Shown here piece after piece: positions 36,261-47,312 of a DNA stretch of 64,000 bases. A program made the translations under genes and the position numbers. The notes under the pieces were generated by a model, which was given only the letters and a program-made list of their open reading frames with translations, did not search any database and was not told where the DNA came from. The stretch covers positions 23,640,341 through 23,704,340 of the forward strand of contig JAQNBH010000011.1 of assembly GCA_028752905.1 (NCBI GenBank). Direction: 5' to 3'. Origin of the DNA: Cladorhizidae sp. MBARI D1340-BT2. Taxonomy: Eukaryota; Porifera; Demospongiae; Poecilosclerida; Cladorhizidae. The stretch's first letter is position 1; every line of letters begins with the position of its first letter.

Positions 36261-37956
36261 ACCAGATTTGAAAAAAATAGTAAAGATAATAGCAATTATA
36301 AATGAAATATTATAACAATTCAAAAGAATCAATAAATAAAAATTATAACACCTAAAAAGACATGCTTGATATAACTAAGTTATCTAGTATTTTATATATA
36401 TATGTTCATCCTACATTCATAGTTGAACAACTCAATAGCAACAACTCTGTTACAATTTTAAAGCAGATAATGCCTTCAATTTTAAAAAACAGGAACAAGT
36501 GTTTGACTATCATTTGCACTCAAAACAATTCTTGTGGTCTGCTTCCAATCAATTGCTTTGGTTATGGTTAATGTGCCGCTCTCTGTTATCATTTTGGAAA
36601 ACCTCCCTGTAGTTGGTTTCTAGACATTTAACTTTGTATATATGTTTCTAATTTAGCCATGAGTTGGATTTGCGACCGCCGAGAGGTTTATAAACACACA
36701 TGCTTGTTCTAAAAGGAAATGGTGATAATTATAATGTTCCCAGGGAGATAAACCCAATGTTGGGTCCTAGATAATGCTGCTGGCCCACTACTCTAGACAA
36801 ACAAACAACCAGTTCTCTATTACAAATAGTTCTCTATACAACCACGGGTGCACAAGGGAGAGGAGGATGTTATGTTGGTCAGTTATATTTGGGGGGGTTT
36901 CAAATTATGCTTGTGATTTTTTCTCCTCTTCTTCCCCGATGATCGGCCTCCATGAGGTCCTGATGGGGCTTCTAGCCATCCCATTGTGCTGCCAGAGTTA
37001 GGAAGTGACTCATGAAAACTTATAGATGCACGTGCACCTACCTAACTAGTTCAGATTTAACTCAAACCACTAATGATGTAGTTCAAGACAATGCATTTGA
37101 AAAGTATTGGACAAATTATGGAGTATGTACGGGCTTAATGTGTTTGGATTCAGATGCAAGTGGGGAGGAGAATACAACTTACACCATGAATGATATTAAT
37201 TTGATCAAATCAACAGTAGGTGTGGTCCCAACTAGCACATGGTATATTATTAATTTCTATTAGCCAGATGAGCGAGAAGGGAAATCCGAGTAATGAGAAT
37301 CATTCTGTTGCTCAGCTGTACCATAGATTTACCACCCTTAAATAGAAGAGGAAATTTGTAGCTGCAATCATTACCCACAATAGTATCTAAAGACTTACTA
37401 GGCTTGCATGAATATTTCTGTTCACATGAAGAATTTGATGCTATATACAGCAAAAATAAACAAGCAAACTTACTTGTCAGTTTATCTGTTTCTGTGATTG
37501 CTGCTGTTTTTAACTGCTTTTCTGTCTGTTTTCTTCTTATTCTCATTGACAGGAGCCCACATCAACCAACAAGCATAATTTGATCTTCATACGAGGCGTG
37601 AGTTTTACAATTTACATTAGAATGTTAGCTATCACTAAATATATTGTGGAGGCTAATCAACATTGTTGGTCAGACTTCATTGCTCTTTTATTTTTCTGAT
37701 TTATACTCATGTGTGTGTATTCCAGAACCATATATTATATATTACCATAGAACCATGTCTATTATAGTGGAACCCTCAATTTGGGGAACATCTACAATCT
37801 GTAATCCCTCTTTACATGCAGTCTACAATGTAACAGTTACATGTATTTGTAATGGTGCAGCTGTAGCCAATGTGGCACTGCAGGCATACATGCTGTACTT
37901 TATCACTAATTCAGGGATTAAGAGTTTTGATCTATATACACTATATAGTGAGGGAC
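36261..37956. other. Mostly unassigned stretch left of the LTR array
   Basis: Several plus-strand frames of 70-107 codons occur but show no recognisable domain. One short exon-like piece (37553-37597) has good splice signals and is listed separately. The stretch ends at the target duplication of the retrotransposon array. Confidence 0.45.
37553..37597 (+). other. Possible 45-bp host exon
   Basis: A long pyrimidine tract with a TTAAC branch-like motif and CATTGACAG precedes 45 bases open in one frame (EPTSTNKHNLIFIRG). They are followed by a consensus GTGAGT donor at 37598. Length and phase are compatible with an internal exon of a plus-strand gene. The exon-like piece at 48788 on the far side of the LTR array has the same orientation. 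Confidence 0.3.
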
Positions 37957-37961
37957 CCATA

Positions 37962-38345
37962 TGTTAGGGACCTTGTTAGGTAACACCCTAACAGCCCTAA
38001 CAACACAGGAGCAACCTGCAGGTGTTAACCTGCAGAAAGCTCACGAACAAACTGTTGACCTCAAAGTTGACCACACTTATGTTAATAGCCGCATGCATAA
38101 ACAAACACACAGCTGCTACTTGTATTCCATTGGATAGTCAATCAACCACATGCATGTATTTTACCTTATATGGTCATGTCCCTGGGGGGGAGGCCAGCCT
38201 AGTTAAGGGCAGCCTCGCTCTGGACAGATTATTCGGTCTTGAGTTGTGTCTTGTCGAAGTGAATAAAGTTGTTATTACTAGTTGCCTAAAGCACTAAGTG
38301 TGTAAAGCCTTAGCTAGACTGTTAGGGGTGGTGCATACCCTAACA
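37962..38345 (+). repeat. LTR 1 (outer left), 384 bp
   Basis: Starts TGTTAGGGACC and ends CCCTAACA, with short inverted termini. An AATAAA at 38262-38267 could serve as polyadenylation signal. A run of seven G lies near 38184. It shares variants with LTR 4 (GTTGACCTC, TATGTTAATAG, GTTGTTATTACTAGTTG) against LTRs 2 and 3. Confidence 0.95.
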
Positions 38346-38347
38346 TT

Positions 38348-38371
38348 TGGTGGCAGCATAATAGGTTCGAA
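38348..38371 (+). promoter_or_regulatory. Primer-binding site, copy 1
   Basis: TGGTGGCAGCAT follows the LTR after two bases. The opening TGG pairs with a tRNA CCA end, and the match suits a leucine-type tRNA 3' end. A few bases on lies GGTTCGAACC, the palindrome typical of a tRNA T-arm. The same layout recurs at 41787 and 45229. Confidence 0.7.
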
Positions 38372-38585
38372 CCCAGTTTGAGTAGTGGCAGAGTGCTAGC
38401 TATAGTGAGTGTTGGAGTGATTGATTTCGTTGTATTCGACTATTTGGAGACATCGAAGAGAGACGGCCTGCTCAGTATTAGTGCAGATGTGTAAAAGTGT
38501 AAAGTGTGGCAAATTGGATTCTTATTGTTGACTGTGACCAGTGAACTTGTAATAAAGTGACTCGATACACTACCTGACGATTGAG

Positions 38586-39910
38586 ATGTCTATGTCGACA
38601 CAAAGCAGAAGTGGGCAGGAAAATGAAGTAGAAATCACTTCTGCCAACAGTGGGACTGCCGACTACAATCCCCAGTGGGAGAGTGAAACTAAGCAAACTG
38701 CAACAGCAGAGCTGAACCCAACTGTCGATCTGCTGCGCATATTGGTGCAGCAACAACAGATCGAGTCGGCCAGGAGGGAGGAAGAGAGACAGGTTAGGTT
38801 AGCTCAGGCTGAGCTGGATCGCCAACGTCCAGAGGAGAATGAACTACGGCATCAACGAGATGCAGAGGCAGCACGACAGCAACAGCAGCAGAAAGAAGAA
38901 AGGGAAGACCATCAGAGAGAGGTGCAGAGGGCAGCGGACCTCAAGAAGTGGGAACTGGAGAATGAAGAGAAGGCCCGTCAAGAGCTACAGCGACTGAGAG
39001 AATTTCAACAGTTGACAGACACGGTAGTGGCACTGACCGTCGCCCAGGCGAGACCTCGACTACAACCAACCAAGCTACAGCCCATGAGCAATGGAGATGC
39101 ACTGGATGATGAGTTCTACCGATTTGAGAGCCACATGGCCACCTTTGACATCCGGGCCGAGGACTGGTTGCTCCACCTGAGACCTCTCCTTAAGGAAGAT
39201 GCCCTGACAGCATTCCTGACACTGTCCCCAGACGAGCTCACCTATGGGAAGGCCATTCTGGACAGGATGGGTATCACCCAGTCTGCTCACATGAAAAAAT
39301 TCTGGGAATCCACGGTGAAGTCAGGTGAATCCCTCAATCAGTTGGCCTGCCGGATACAAGATCTTGGAGAAAAGCGGTAGCCGACTGCACCTTCAAGAAG
39401 GATATACTAGGTGCATTTGCCAAGGTAAACTTTTTACGGACCCTCCCCAACCACATAGCATGCTGGATTCGGGCACAGAAACCCACCACGTCAAGGGAGG
39501 CAGGTACCTTGGGCGATGAATACTTGCGGGACAGAAACCTAGACTACTCGGTACTAATGAAAGCAAAGACTGGCAAACCAGACAAACGAGTCTGGGGAGG
39601 GACCACTTACACCAGGGAGGATCCCGCCCATGACGGGAACAGTCCTGCATAGACCACCACCATGGCATCAACACCAGGACCATTTAGACAGCTCAGAAAG
39701 GAAGGCAAACGAGATTTATCCAAAGACTTTGATGATCAAAAGGGCCCCATGTGCTTCAACTGCCACGAGTGGGGGCATATTGGAGCTACATGCCCCAAGA
39801 AGGTCTTCACAGCTTTGGCAGCTGACCTTATTCCAGAGCATGCACCACTCTGTGGAAATGGTTATATGGGAGGACAGGATGATGCCTGTCCCACTGAGAT
39901 TTTTAAGTGA
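38586..39910 (+). pseudogene. gag: gag pseudogene, copy 1
   Basis: Structural protein of the retrotransposon. Codons 1-260 are open: a Q/E/R-rich coiled-coil region (LVQQQQIESARREEERQVRL, residues about 55-145), then the start of a SCAN/retrotransposon-type capsid region (FESHMATFDIRAEDWLLHLR). A one-base deletion at about 39370 relative to copies 2 and 3 shifts the frame to a stop at 39378-39380. In the restored phase a CGA arginine stands at 39587-39589, where the other copies have TGA, but a TAG follows at 39650. The zinc-knuckle frame (CFNCHEWGHIGATC, 39752-39793) remains open to 39910. Confidence 0.85.
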
Positions 39911-40430
39911 TTCGGCAATGGATGACGGGACCACCCTGGAAGAACAACAGAGGAGTATGCATGTTTCAGGCAAGCTTAACCACATCACATGTGACAAACT
40001 ACGCTTGGACTCAGGAGCCAACATCACACTGGTAAATACCAGGTTTGTGCGGTATGACCAGTGGACAGGCAAAATGGCGAATATTTCGATGGCTAATGGT
40101 CAGATCGACAGCCTGCCACTAGCACGCATCACTGTGGAATTGAATGGACAGATGTATGTGTGCCACGCAGCAGGAAGCCAAGACCTACCTGATGATGCGC
40201 TACTGAGAATCGATATTCCACCCATCCGGACAGCTTTCCATGCAGCAGCCAACCTGTTCCGGCCACCATCACTGCAAGCTAATGCAGCTGTCACCCGACA
40301 GCAAGCAAAAAGCGAGGGAGAGCGACTCAGGATGGAAGAACATGCTACAGAGATGTCGGAAGTACACCTGACGGAGGTGAACTCGGATGTACAGGATGGC
40401 AAAACGAGAAGCAGCTCACAGTCGGGCTAA
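39898..40430 (+). pseudogene. Aspartic protease region, copy 1
   Basis: Retropepsin-like domain with the active-site motif LDSGAN (aspartate codon 40018-40020), then the GQMYVCHAAG strand and DALLRIDI, the usual second half of the fold. It lies +1 relative to the gag zinc-knuckle frame, with the overlap at GAGATTTTTAAGTGA (39897-39911). The frame ends with TAA at 40428-40430, 150 codons after the motif; downstream pol pieces are in other frames. Confidence 0.8.
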
Positions 40431-40439
40431 CTTACTGAC

Positions 40440-40925
40440 GGTCGACATCCAACAACCTGCAGAAGCATCGCAAGGAGCAGACCTTGCGAGGGAAAAGGCT
40501 CGAGATAAGTCATTGGAGAAGGCCCGCCAGATGGCAGGATAGAATGGTTCCGCATACCATTATCAAGGAAAGTGGCTCTACCACAGGAGCTATGACCCGT
40601 TGGGAAATGAGATCGAGCAGCTGGTGTTACCACAGGCAAGGCGGAATCAAGCCATCACCATGGCACACTCTGTACCGATGGCAGGACATCTCGGGAGAAA
40701 AAGGACAATAGCCGGCTACTCCGAGGTTTTTTGGGGCCTGGGGTCCACAAGGCTGTGGCAGAGGCATGCAGAAGTTGTCCTGTTCGCCAGAAAGCAGCCA
40801 GGAAGTCGTCAGCCAAAGCACCGTTACATCCCTTGCCGGTGATTTCTGAGCCGTTTGAAAGGGTAGCCATAGACATCGTGGGGCCTCTTCCAAGAACCAA
40901 GAATGACCCCCCCCTACCCAATGCC
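40440..40925 (+). pseudogene. Integrase N-terminal piece, copy 1
   Basis: An H2C2 zinc-binding region (AHSVPMAGHLGRKRTIA, then CRSCPVRQKAARKS) is followed by the opening of the integrase core (FERVAIDIVGPLPRTKND). There are frameshifts between these parts and an in-frame TAG near 40540. The rest of the integrase core is missing, and the sequence passes at an eight-C run (40908-40915) straight into reverse transcriptase. Integrase therefore lies upstream of reverse transcriptase. Confidence 0.8.
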
Positions 40926-41420
40926 AAGGGTCGATGATCTAATCGACAAACTGGGAAATGCTCGGTAACTGTCAACCCTCGACTTGGCCAAGGGCGTGCC
41001 TGTACGAGAGGCTGATCGTGACAAGATGGCGTTCATTTCTCCTCATGGTAAGTACCGTTTCAAGACCATGCCATTCGGCTTGAAGGGTGCACCCACCACC
41101 TTCCAGTGACTGATGGACCAGGTGCTGGATGGCATGGAGCAGTTTGTAGTGGCACTACATCATTTTCAAGCCTACCTGCTGGGACGACCCTTCTACGTCC
41201 AGACCGACCACCGTGCTCTAGCATACATAGAGAAGATGAGGAACACTAATGATCAACTTATGCACTGGGTACTAGCCTTGCAACCCTATAATTACGCAGT
41301 AACCTATCGGCCTGGTGCACAAAATGCCAATGCTGATGGGCTATCTCGCCAAGCATGGACAGATGATGACGCCCGACCTCCGGAAGGGGAGGGAAGTGTT
41401 AGGGACCTTGTTAGGTAACA
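40926..41420 (+). pseudogene. Reverse transcriptase/RNase H remnants, copy 1
   Basis: Short reverse transcriptase pieces (VDDLIDKLGNAR, LSTLDLAKG, DKMAFISPHGKYRFKTMPFG, GAPTTFQ) are joined, after deletion of the palm with its YxDD motif, to the RNase H end (YVQTDHRALAYIEKM, TYRPGAQNANADGLSRQ). Stops include TAA after GNAR, shared by all copies, and TGA after TTFQ, shared with copy 2. The last frame (41113-41418) runs a few codons into LTR 2. Confidence 0.85.
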
Positions 41421-41784
41421 CCCCAACAGCCCTATCAACACAGGAGCAACCTGCAGGTGTTAACCTGCAGAAAGCTCACGAACAAACTGTTGTCCTCAAA
41501 GTTGACCACACTTATGTCAATAGCTGCATGCATAAACAAACACACACCTGCTACTTGTATTCCATTGGATAGTCAATCAACCACATGCATGTATTTTACC
41601 TTATATGGTCATGTCCCAGGGGGGGGGGGAGGCCAGCCTAGTTAAGGGCAACCTCCCTCTGGACAGATTATTCGGTCTTGAGTTGTGTCTTGTCGAAGTG
41701 AATAAAGTTATTATTACTAATTGCCTAAAGCACTAAGTGTGTAAAGCCTTAGCTAGACTGTTAGGGGTGGTGCATGCCCTAACA
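41397..41784 (+). repeat. LTR 2 (inner), 388 bp
   Basis: Same ends as LTR 1, preceded by the polypurine tract. It shares with LTR 3 the variants CCCTATCAACAC, GTTGTCCTC, GTCAATAGC, GGGCAACCTC and GCATGCCCTAACA. It has an eleven-G run near 41619. An AATAAA lies near 41701. Confidence 0.95.
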
Positions 41785-41786
41785 TT

Positions 41787-41810
41787 TGGTGGCAGCATAA
41801 TAGGTTCGAA
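41787..41810 (+). promoter_or_regulatory. Primer-binding site, copy 2
   Basis: TGGTGGCAGCATAATAGG two bases after LTR 2, identical to the site in copy 1, and again followed by GGTTCGAACC-type sequence. Confidence 0.7.
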
Positions 41811-42024
41811 CCCAGTTTGAGTAGTGGTAGAGTGCTAGCTATAGTGAGTGTTGGAGTGATTGATTTCGTTGTATTCGACTATTTGGAGACATCGAAGAGA
41901 GACGGCCTGCTCAGTATTAGTGCAGATGTGTAAAAGTGTAAAGTGTGGCAAATTGGATTCTTATTGTTGACTGTGACCAGTGAACTTGTAATAAAGTGAC
42001 TCGATACACTACCTGATAATTGAG

Positions 42025-43350
42025 ATGTCTATGTCGACACAAAGCAGAAGTGGGCAGGAAAATGAAGTAGAAATCACTTCTGTCAACAGTGGGACTGCGG
42101 ACTACAATCCCCAGAGGGAGTGTGAAACTAAGCAAACTGCAACAGCAGAACTGAACCCAACTGTCGATCTGCTGCGCATATTGGTGCAGCAACAACAGAT
42201 CGAGTCGGCCAGGAGGGAGGAAGACAGACAGGTTAGGTTAGCTCAGGCTGAGCTGGATCGCCAACGTCGAGAGGAGAAAGAACTACGGCATCAACGAGAT
42301 GCAGAGGCAGCACGACAGCAACAGCAGCGGAAAGAAGAAAGGGAAGACCATCAGAGAGTGGTGCAGAGGGCAGCGGACCTCAAGAAGTGGGAACTGGAGA
42401 ATGAAGAGAAGGCCCGTCAAAAGCTACAGCGACTGAGAGAATTTCAACAGTTGACAGACACGGTAGTGGCACTGACCGTCGCCCAGGCGAGACCTCGACT
42501 ACAACCACCCAAGCTACAGCCAATGAGCAATGGAGATGCACTGGATGATGAGTTCTCCCAATTTGAGAGCCACATGGCCACCTTTGACATCCGGGCCGAG
42601 GACTGGTTGCTCCACCTGAGACCTCTCCTTAAGGAAGATGCCCTGACAGCATTCCTGACACTGCCCCCAGACAAGCTCACCTATGAGAAGGCCATTCTGG
42701 ACAGGATGGGTATCACCCAGTCTGCTCACATGAAAAAATTCTGGGAATCCACGGTGAAGTCAGGTGAATCCCTCAATCAGTTGGCCTGCCGGATACAAGA
42801 TCTTGGAGAGAAAGCGGTAGCCGACTGCACCTTCAAGAAGGATATAGTTGGTGCATTTGCCAAGGAAAACTTTTTACGGACCCTCCCCAACCACATAGCA
42901 TGCTGGATTCGGGCACAGAAACCCACCACGTCAAGGGAGGCAGGTTCCTTGGGCGATGAATACTTGCGGGACAGAAACCTAGACTACTCGGTACTAATGA
43001 AAGCAAAGACTGGCAAACCAGACAAATGAGTCTGGAACAAGACCACTTACACCAGGGAGGATCCCGCCCATGACGGGAACAGTCCTGCACAGACCACCAC
43101 CATGGCTTCAACACCAGGACCATTTAGACAGCTCAGAAAGGAAGGCAAACGAGATTTATCCAAATACTTTGATGATCAAAAGGGCCCCATGTGCTTCAAC
43201 TGCCACGAGTGGGGGCATATTGGAGCTACATGCCCCAAGAAGGTCTTCACAGCTTTGGCAGCTGACCTTATTCCAGAGCATGCACCACTCTGTGGAAATG
43301 GTTATATGGGAGGACAGGATGATGCCTGTCCCACTGAGATTTTTAAGTGA
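42025..43350 (+). pseudogene. gag: gag with one internal TGA, copy 2
   Basis: The start ATG opens a 334-codon frame: a coiled-coil, glutamine/arginine-rich region (residues about 55-145), then a SCAN/Gypsy-type capsid region (FESHMATFDIRAEDWLLHLR to about DEYLRDRNLDYS, residues about 178-315). A TGA at 43027-43029 is the only interruption. The same frame continues to a CCHC zinc knuckle (CFNCHEWGHIGATC) and a stop at 43348-43350, for 441 codons in all. Copy 1 has CGA at this position, so the TGA probably arose by CpG decay, although readthrough cannot be excluded. The capsid packages the element's RNA; the knuckle binds nucleic acid. Confidence 0.88.
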
Positions 43351-43870
43351 TTCGGCAATGGATGACGGGACCACCCTGGAAGAACAACAGAGGAGTATGC
43401 ATGTTTCAGGCAAGCTTAACCACATCACATGTGACAAACTACGCTTGGACTCAGGAGCCAACATCACACTGGTAAATACCAGGTTTGTGCGGTATGACCA
43501 GTGGACAGGCAAAATGGCGAATATTTCGATGGCTAATGGTCAGATCGACAGCCTGCCACTAGCACGCATCACTGTGGAATTGAATGGACAGATGTATGTG
43601 TGCCACGCAGCAGGAAGCCAAGACCTACCTGATGATGCGCTACTGAGAATCGATATTCCACCCATCCGGACAGCTTTCCATGCGGCAGCCAACCTGTTCC
43701 GGCCACCATCACTGCAAGCTAATGCAGCTGTCACCCGACAGCAAGCAAAAAGCGAGGGAGTGCGACTCAGGATGGAAGAACATGCTACAGAGATGTCGGA
43801 AGTACACCTGACGGAGGTGAACTCGGATGTCCAGGATGGCAAAACGAGAAGCAGCTCACAGTCGGGCTAA
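43338..43870 (+). pseudogene. Aspartic protease region, copy 2
   Basis: Same organisation as copy 1, with LDSGAN (aspartate codon 43448-43450). The frame is open across the whole domain, so the protease part itself looks intact. It lacks its own convincing start and lies +1 to gag at GAGATTTTTAAG, as in copies 1 and 3. Confidence 0.8.
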
Positions 43871-44367
43871 CTTACTGACGGTCGACATCCAACAACCTGC
43901 AGAAGCATCGCAAGGAGCAGACCTTGCGAGGGAACAGGCTCGAGATAAGTCATTGGAGAAGGCCCGCCAGATGGCAGGACAGAATGGTTCCGCATACCAT
44001 TATCAAGGAAAGTGGCTCTACCACAGGAGCTATGACCCGTTGGGAAATGAGATCGAGCAGCTGGTGTTACCACAGGCAAGGCGGAATCAAGCCATCACCA
44101 TGGCACACTCTGTACCGATGGCAGGACATCTCGGGAGAAAAAGGACAATAGCCGGCTACTCCGAGGTTTTTTGGGGCCTGGGGTCCACAAGGCTGTGGCA
44201 GAGGCATGCAGAAGTTGTCCTGTTCGCCAGAAAGCAGCCAGGAAGTCGTCAGCCAAAGCACCGTTACATCCCTTGCCGGTGATTTCTGAGCCGTTTGAAA
44301 GGGTAGCCATAGACATCGTGGGGCCTCTTCCAAGAACCAAGAATGACCCCCCCCCTACCCAATGCCA
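43827..44367 (+). pseudogene. Integrase N-terminal piece, copy 2
   Basis: Open from 43827 to 44282 in one frame covering the pre-H2C2 region (DKSLEKARQMAGQ) and the first histidines (AHSVPMAGHLG). It then shifts frame before CRSCPVRQ and AIDIVGPLPRTK. A nine-C run at 44347-44355 breaks the frame into the reverse transcriptase piece. The integrase core beyond its first strand is absent. Confidence 0.8.
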
Positions 44368-44860
44368 AGGGTCGATGATCTAATCGACAAACTGGGAAAT
44401 GCTCGGTAACTGTCAACCCTCGACTTGGCCAAGGGCGTGCCTGTACGAGAGGCTGATCGTGACAAGATGGCGTTCATTTCTCCTCATGGTAAGTACCGTT
44501 TCAAGACCATGCCATTCGGCTTGAAGGGTGCACCCACCACCTTCCAGTGACTGATGGACCAGGTGCTGGATGGCATGGAGCAGTTTGTAGTGGCACTACA
44601 TCATTTTCAAGCCTACCTGCTGGGACGACCCTTCTACGTCCAGACCGACCACCGTGCTCTAGCATACATAGAGAAGATGAGGAACACTAATGATCAACTT
44701 ATGCACTGGGCACTAGCCTTGCAACCCTATAATTACGCAGTAACCTATCGGCCTGGTGCACAAAATGCCAATGCTGATGGGCTATCTCGCCAAGCATGGA
44801 CAGATGATGACGCCCGACCTCCGGAAGGGGAGGGAAGTGTTAGGGACCTTGTTAGGTAAC
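44368..44860 (+). pseudogene. Reverse transcriptase/RNase H remnants, copy 2
   Basis: Nearly identical to copy 1, with the same deletions, the same TAA after GNAR and the same TGA after TTFQ. The final frame (44554-44859) covers the RNase H end and reads into LTR 3. Confidence 0.85.
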
Positions 44861-45226
44861 ACCCCAACAGCCCTATCAACACAGGAGCAACCTGCAGGTG
44901 TTAACCTGCAGAAAGCTCACGAACAAACTGTTGTCCTCAAAGTTGACCACACTTATGTCAATAGCTGCATGCATAAACAAACACACACCTGCTACTTGTA
45001 TTCCATTGGATAGTCAATCTACCACATGCATGTATTTTACCTTATAATGTCATGTCCCAGGGGGGGGGGGGAGGCCAGCCTAGTTAAGGGCAACCTCCCT
45101 CTGGACAGATTATTCGGTCTTGAGTTGTGTCTTGTCGAAGTGAATAAAGTTATTATTACTAATTGCCTAAAGCACTAAGTGTGTAAAGCCTTAGCTAGAC
45201 TGTTAGGGGTGGTGCATGCCCTAACA
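44838..45226 (+). repeat. LTR 3 (inner), 389 bp
   Basis: Almost identical to LTR 2, including its private variants. The G run is twelve bases. Small differences include TCTACCACATGC in place of TCAACCACATGC and TTATAATGTCATG in place of TTATATGGTCATG. Confidence 0.95.
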
Positions 45227-45228
45227 TT

Positions 45229-45252
45229 TGGTGGCAGCATAATAGGTTCGAA
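45229..45252 (+). promoter_or_regulatory. Primer-binding site, copy 3
   Basis: Same TGGTGGCAGCATAATAGG sequence and spacing as in copies 1 and 2. Confidence 0.7.
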
Positions 45253-45466
45253 CCCAGTTTGAGTAGTGGTAGAGTGCTAGCTATAGTGAGTGTTGGAGTG
45301 ATTGATTTCGTTGTATTCGACTATTTGGAGACATCGAAGAGAGACGGCCTGCTCAGTATTAGTGCAGATGTGTAAAAGTGTAAAGTGTGGCAAATTGGAT
45401 TCTTATTGTTGACTGTGACCAGTGAACTTGTAATAAAGTGACTCGATACACTACCTGATAATTGAG

Positions 45467-46792
45467 ATGTCTATGTCGACACAAAGCAGAAGTGGGCAGG
45501 AAAATGAAGTAGAAATCACTTCTGCCAACAGTGGGACTGCGGACTACAATCCCCAGAGGGAGTGTGAAACTAAGCAAACTGCAACAGCAGAACTGAACCC
45601 AACTGTCGATCTGCTGCGCATATTGGTGCAGCAACAACAGATCGAGTCGGCCAGGAGGGAGGAAGACAGACAGGTTAGGTTAGCTCAGGCTGAGCTGGAT
45701 CGCGAACGTCGAGAGGAGAAAGAACTACGGCATCAACGAGATGCAGAGGCAGCACGACAGCAACAGCAGCGGAAAGAAGAAAGGGAAGACCATCAGAGAG
45801 TGGTGCAGAGGGCAGCGGACCTCAAGAAGTGGGAACTGGAGAATGAAGAGAAGGCCCGTCAAAAGCTACAGCGACTGAGAGAATTTCAACAGTTGACAGA
45901 CACGGTAGTGGCACTGACCGTCGCCCAGGCGAGACCTCGACTACAACCACCCAAGCTACAGCCAATGAGCAATGGAGATGCACTGGATGATGAGTTCTCC
46001 CAATTTGAGAGCCACATGGCCACCTTTGACATCCGGGCCGAGGACTGGTTGCTCCACCTGAGACCTCTCCTTAAGGAAGATGCCCTGACAGCATTCCTGA
46101 CACTGCCCCCAGACAAGCTCACCTATGAGAAGGCCATTCTGGACAGGATGGGTATCACCCAGTCTGCTCACATGAAAAAATTCTGGGAATCCACGGTGAA
46201 GTCAGGTGAATCCCTCAATCAGTTGGCCTGCCGGATACAAGATCTTGGAGAGAAAGCGGTAGCCGACTGCACCTTCAAGAAGGATATAGTTGGTGCATTT
46301 GCCAAGGAAAACTTTTTACGGACCCTCCCCAACCACATAGCATGCTGGATTCGGGCACAGAAACCTACCACGTCAAGGGAGGCAGGTTCCTTGGGCGATG
46401 AATACTTGCGGGACAGAAACCTAGACTACTCGGTACTAATGAAAGCAAAGACTGGCAAACCAGACAAATGAGTCTGGAACAAGACCACTTACACCAGGGA
46501 GGATCCCGCCCATGACGGGAACAGTCCTGCACAGACCACCACCATGGCTTCAACACCAGGACCATTTAGACAGCTCAGAAAGGAAGGCAAACGAGATTTA
46601 TCCAAATACTTTGATGATCAAAAGGGCCCCATGTGCTTCAACTGCCACGAGTGGGGGCATATTGGAGCTACATGCCCCAAGAAGGTCTTCACAGCTTTGG
46701 CAGCTGACCTTATTCCAGAGCATGCACCACTCTGTGGAAATGGTTATATGGGAGGACAGGATGATGCCTGTCCCACTGAGATTTTTAAGTGA
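45467..46792 (+). pseudogene. gag: gag with one internal TGA, copy 3
   Basis: Same layout and length as copy 2: a 334-codon capsid frame ending at TGA (46469-46471), and the same frame open again through the zinc knuckle to 46792. It differs from copy 2 by only a few residues (for example ANSG for VNSG, RERREEK for RQRREEK). The shared TGA shows that copies 2 and 3 descend from one TGA-bearing source. Confidence 0.88.
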
Positions 46793-47312
46793 TTCGGCAA
46801 TGGATGACGGGACCACCCTGGAAGAACAACAGGGGAGTATGTATGTTTCAGGCAAGCTTAACCACATCACATGTGACAAACTACGCTTGGACTCAGGAGC
46901 CAACATCACACTGGTAAATACCAGGTTTGTGCAGTATGACCAGTGGACAGGCAAAATGGCGAATATTTCGATGGCTAATGGTCAGATCGACAGCCTGCCA
47001 CTAGCACGCATCACTGTGGAATTGAATGGACAGATGTATGTGTGCCACGCAGCAGGAAGCCAAGACCTACCTGATGATGCGCCACTGAGAATCGATATTC
47101 CACCCATCCGGACAGCTTTCCATGCGGCAGCCAACCTGTTCCGGCCACCATCACTGCAAGCTAATGCAGCTGTCACCCGACAGCAAGCAAAAAGCGAGGG
47201 AGAGCGACTCAGGATGGAAGAACATGCTACAGAGATGTCGGAAGTACACCTGACGGAGGTGAACTCGGATGTCCAGGATGGCAAAACGAGAAGCAGCTCG
47301 CAGTCGGGCTAA
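46780..47312 (+). pseudogene. Aspartic protease region, copy 3
   Basis: Open retropepsin-like domain with LDSGAN (aspartate codon 46890-46892). It has private changes relative to copies 1 and 2, such as QYDQW for RYDQW and DAPLRIDI for DALLRIDI. From about here copy 3 departs increasingly from the other two. Confidence 0.8.

Noticed and set aside
37475..37552. Membrane-helix exon reading LSVSVIAAVFNCFSVCFLLI
   Set aside because: The stretch is better explained as the pyrimidine tract and branch-point region before the acceptor at 37552. The hydrophobic reading is a by-product of T/C-rich sequence.
38366..38376. tRNA gene suggested by GGTTCGAACCC
   Set aside because: Only the T-arm-like palindrome is present. 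There is no acceptor, D-arm or anticodon arm around it, and its place after the LTR suits primer binding.
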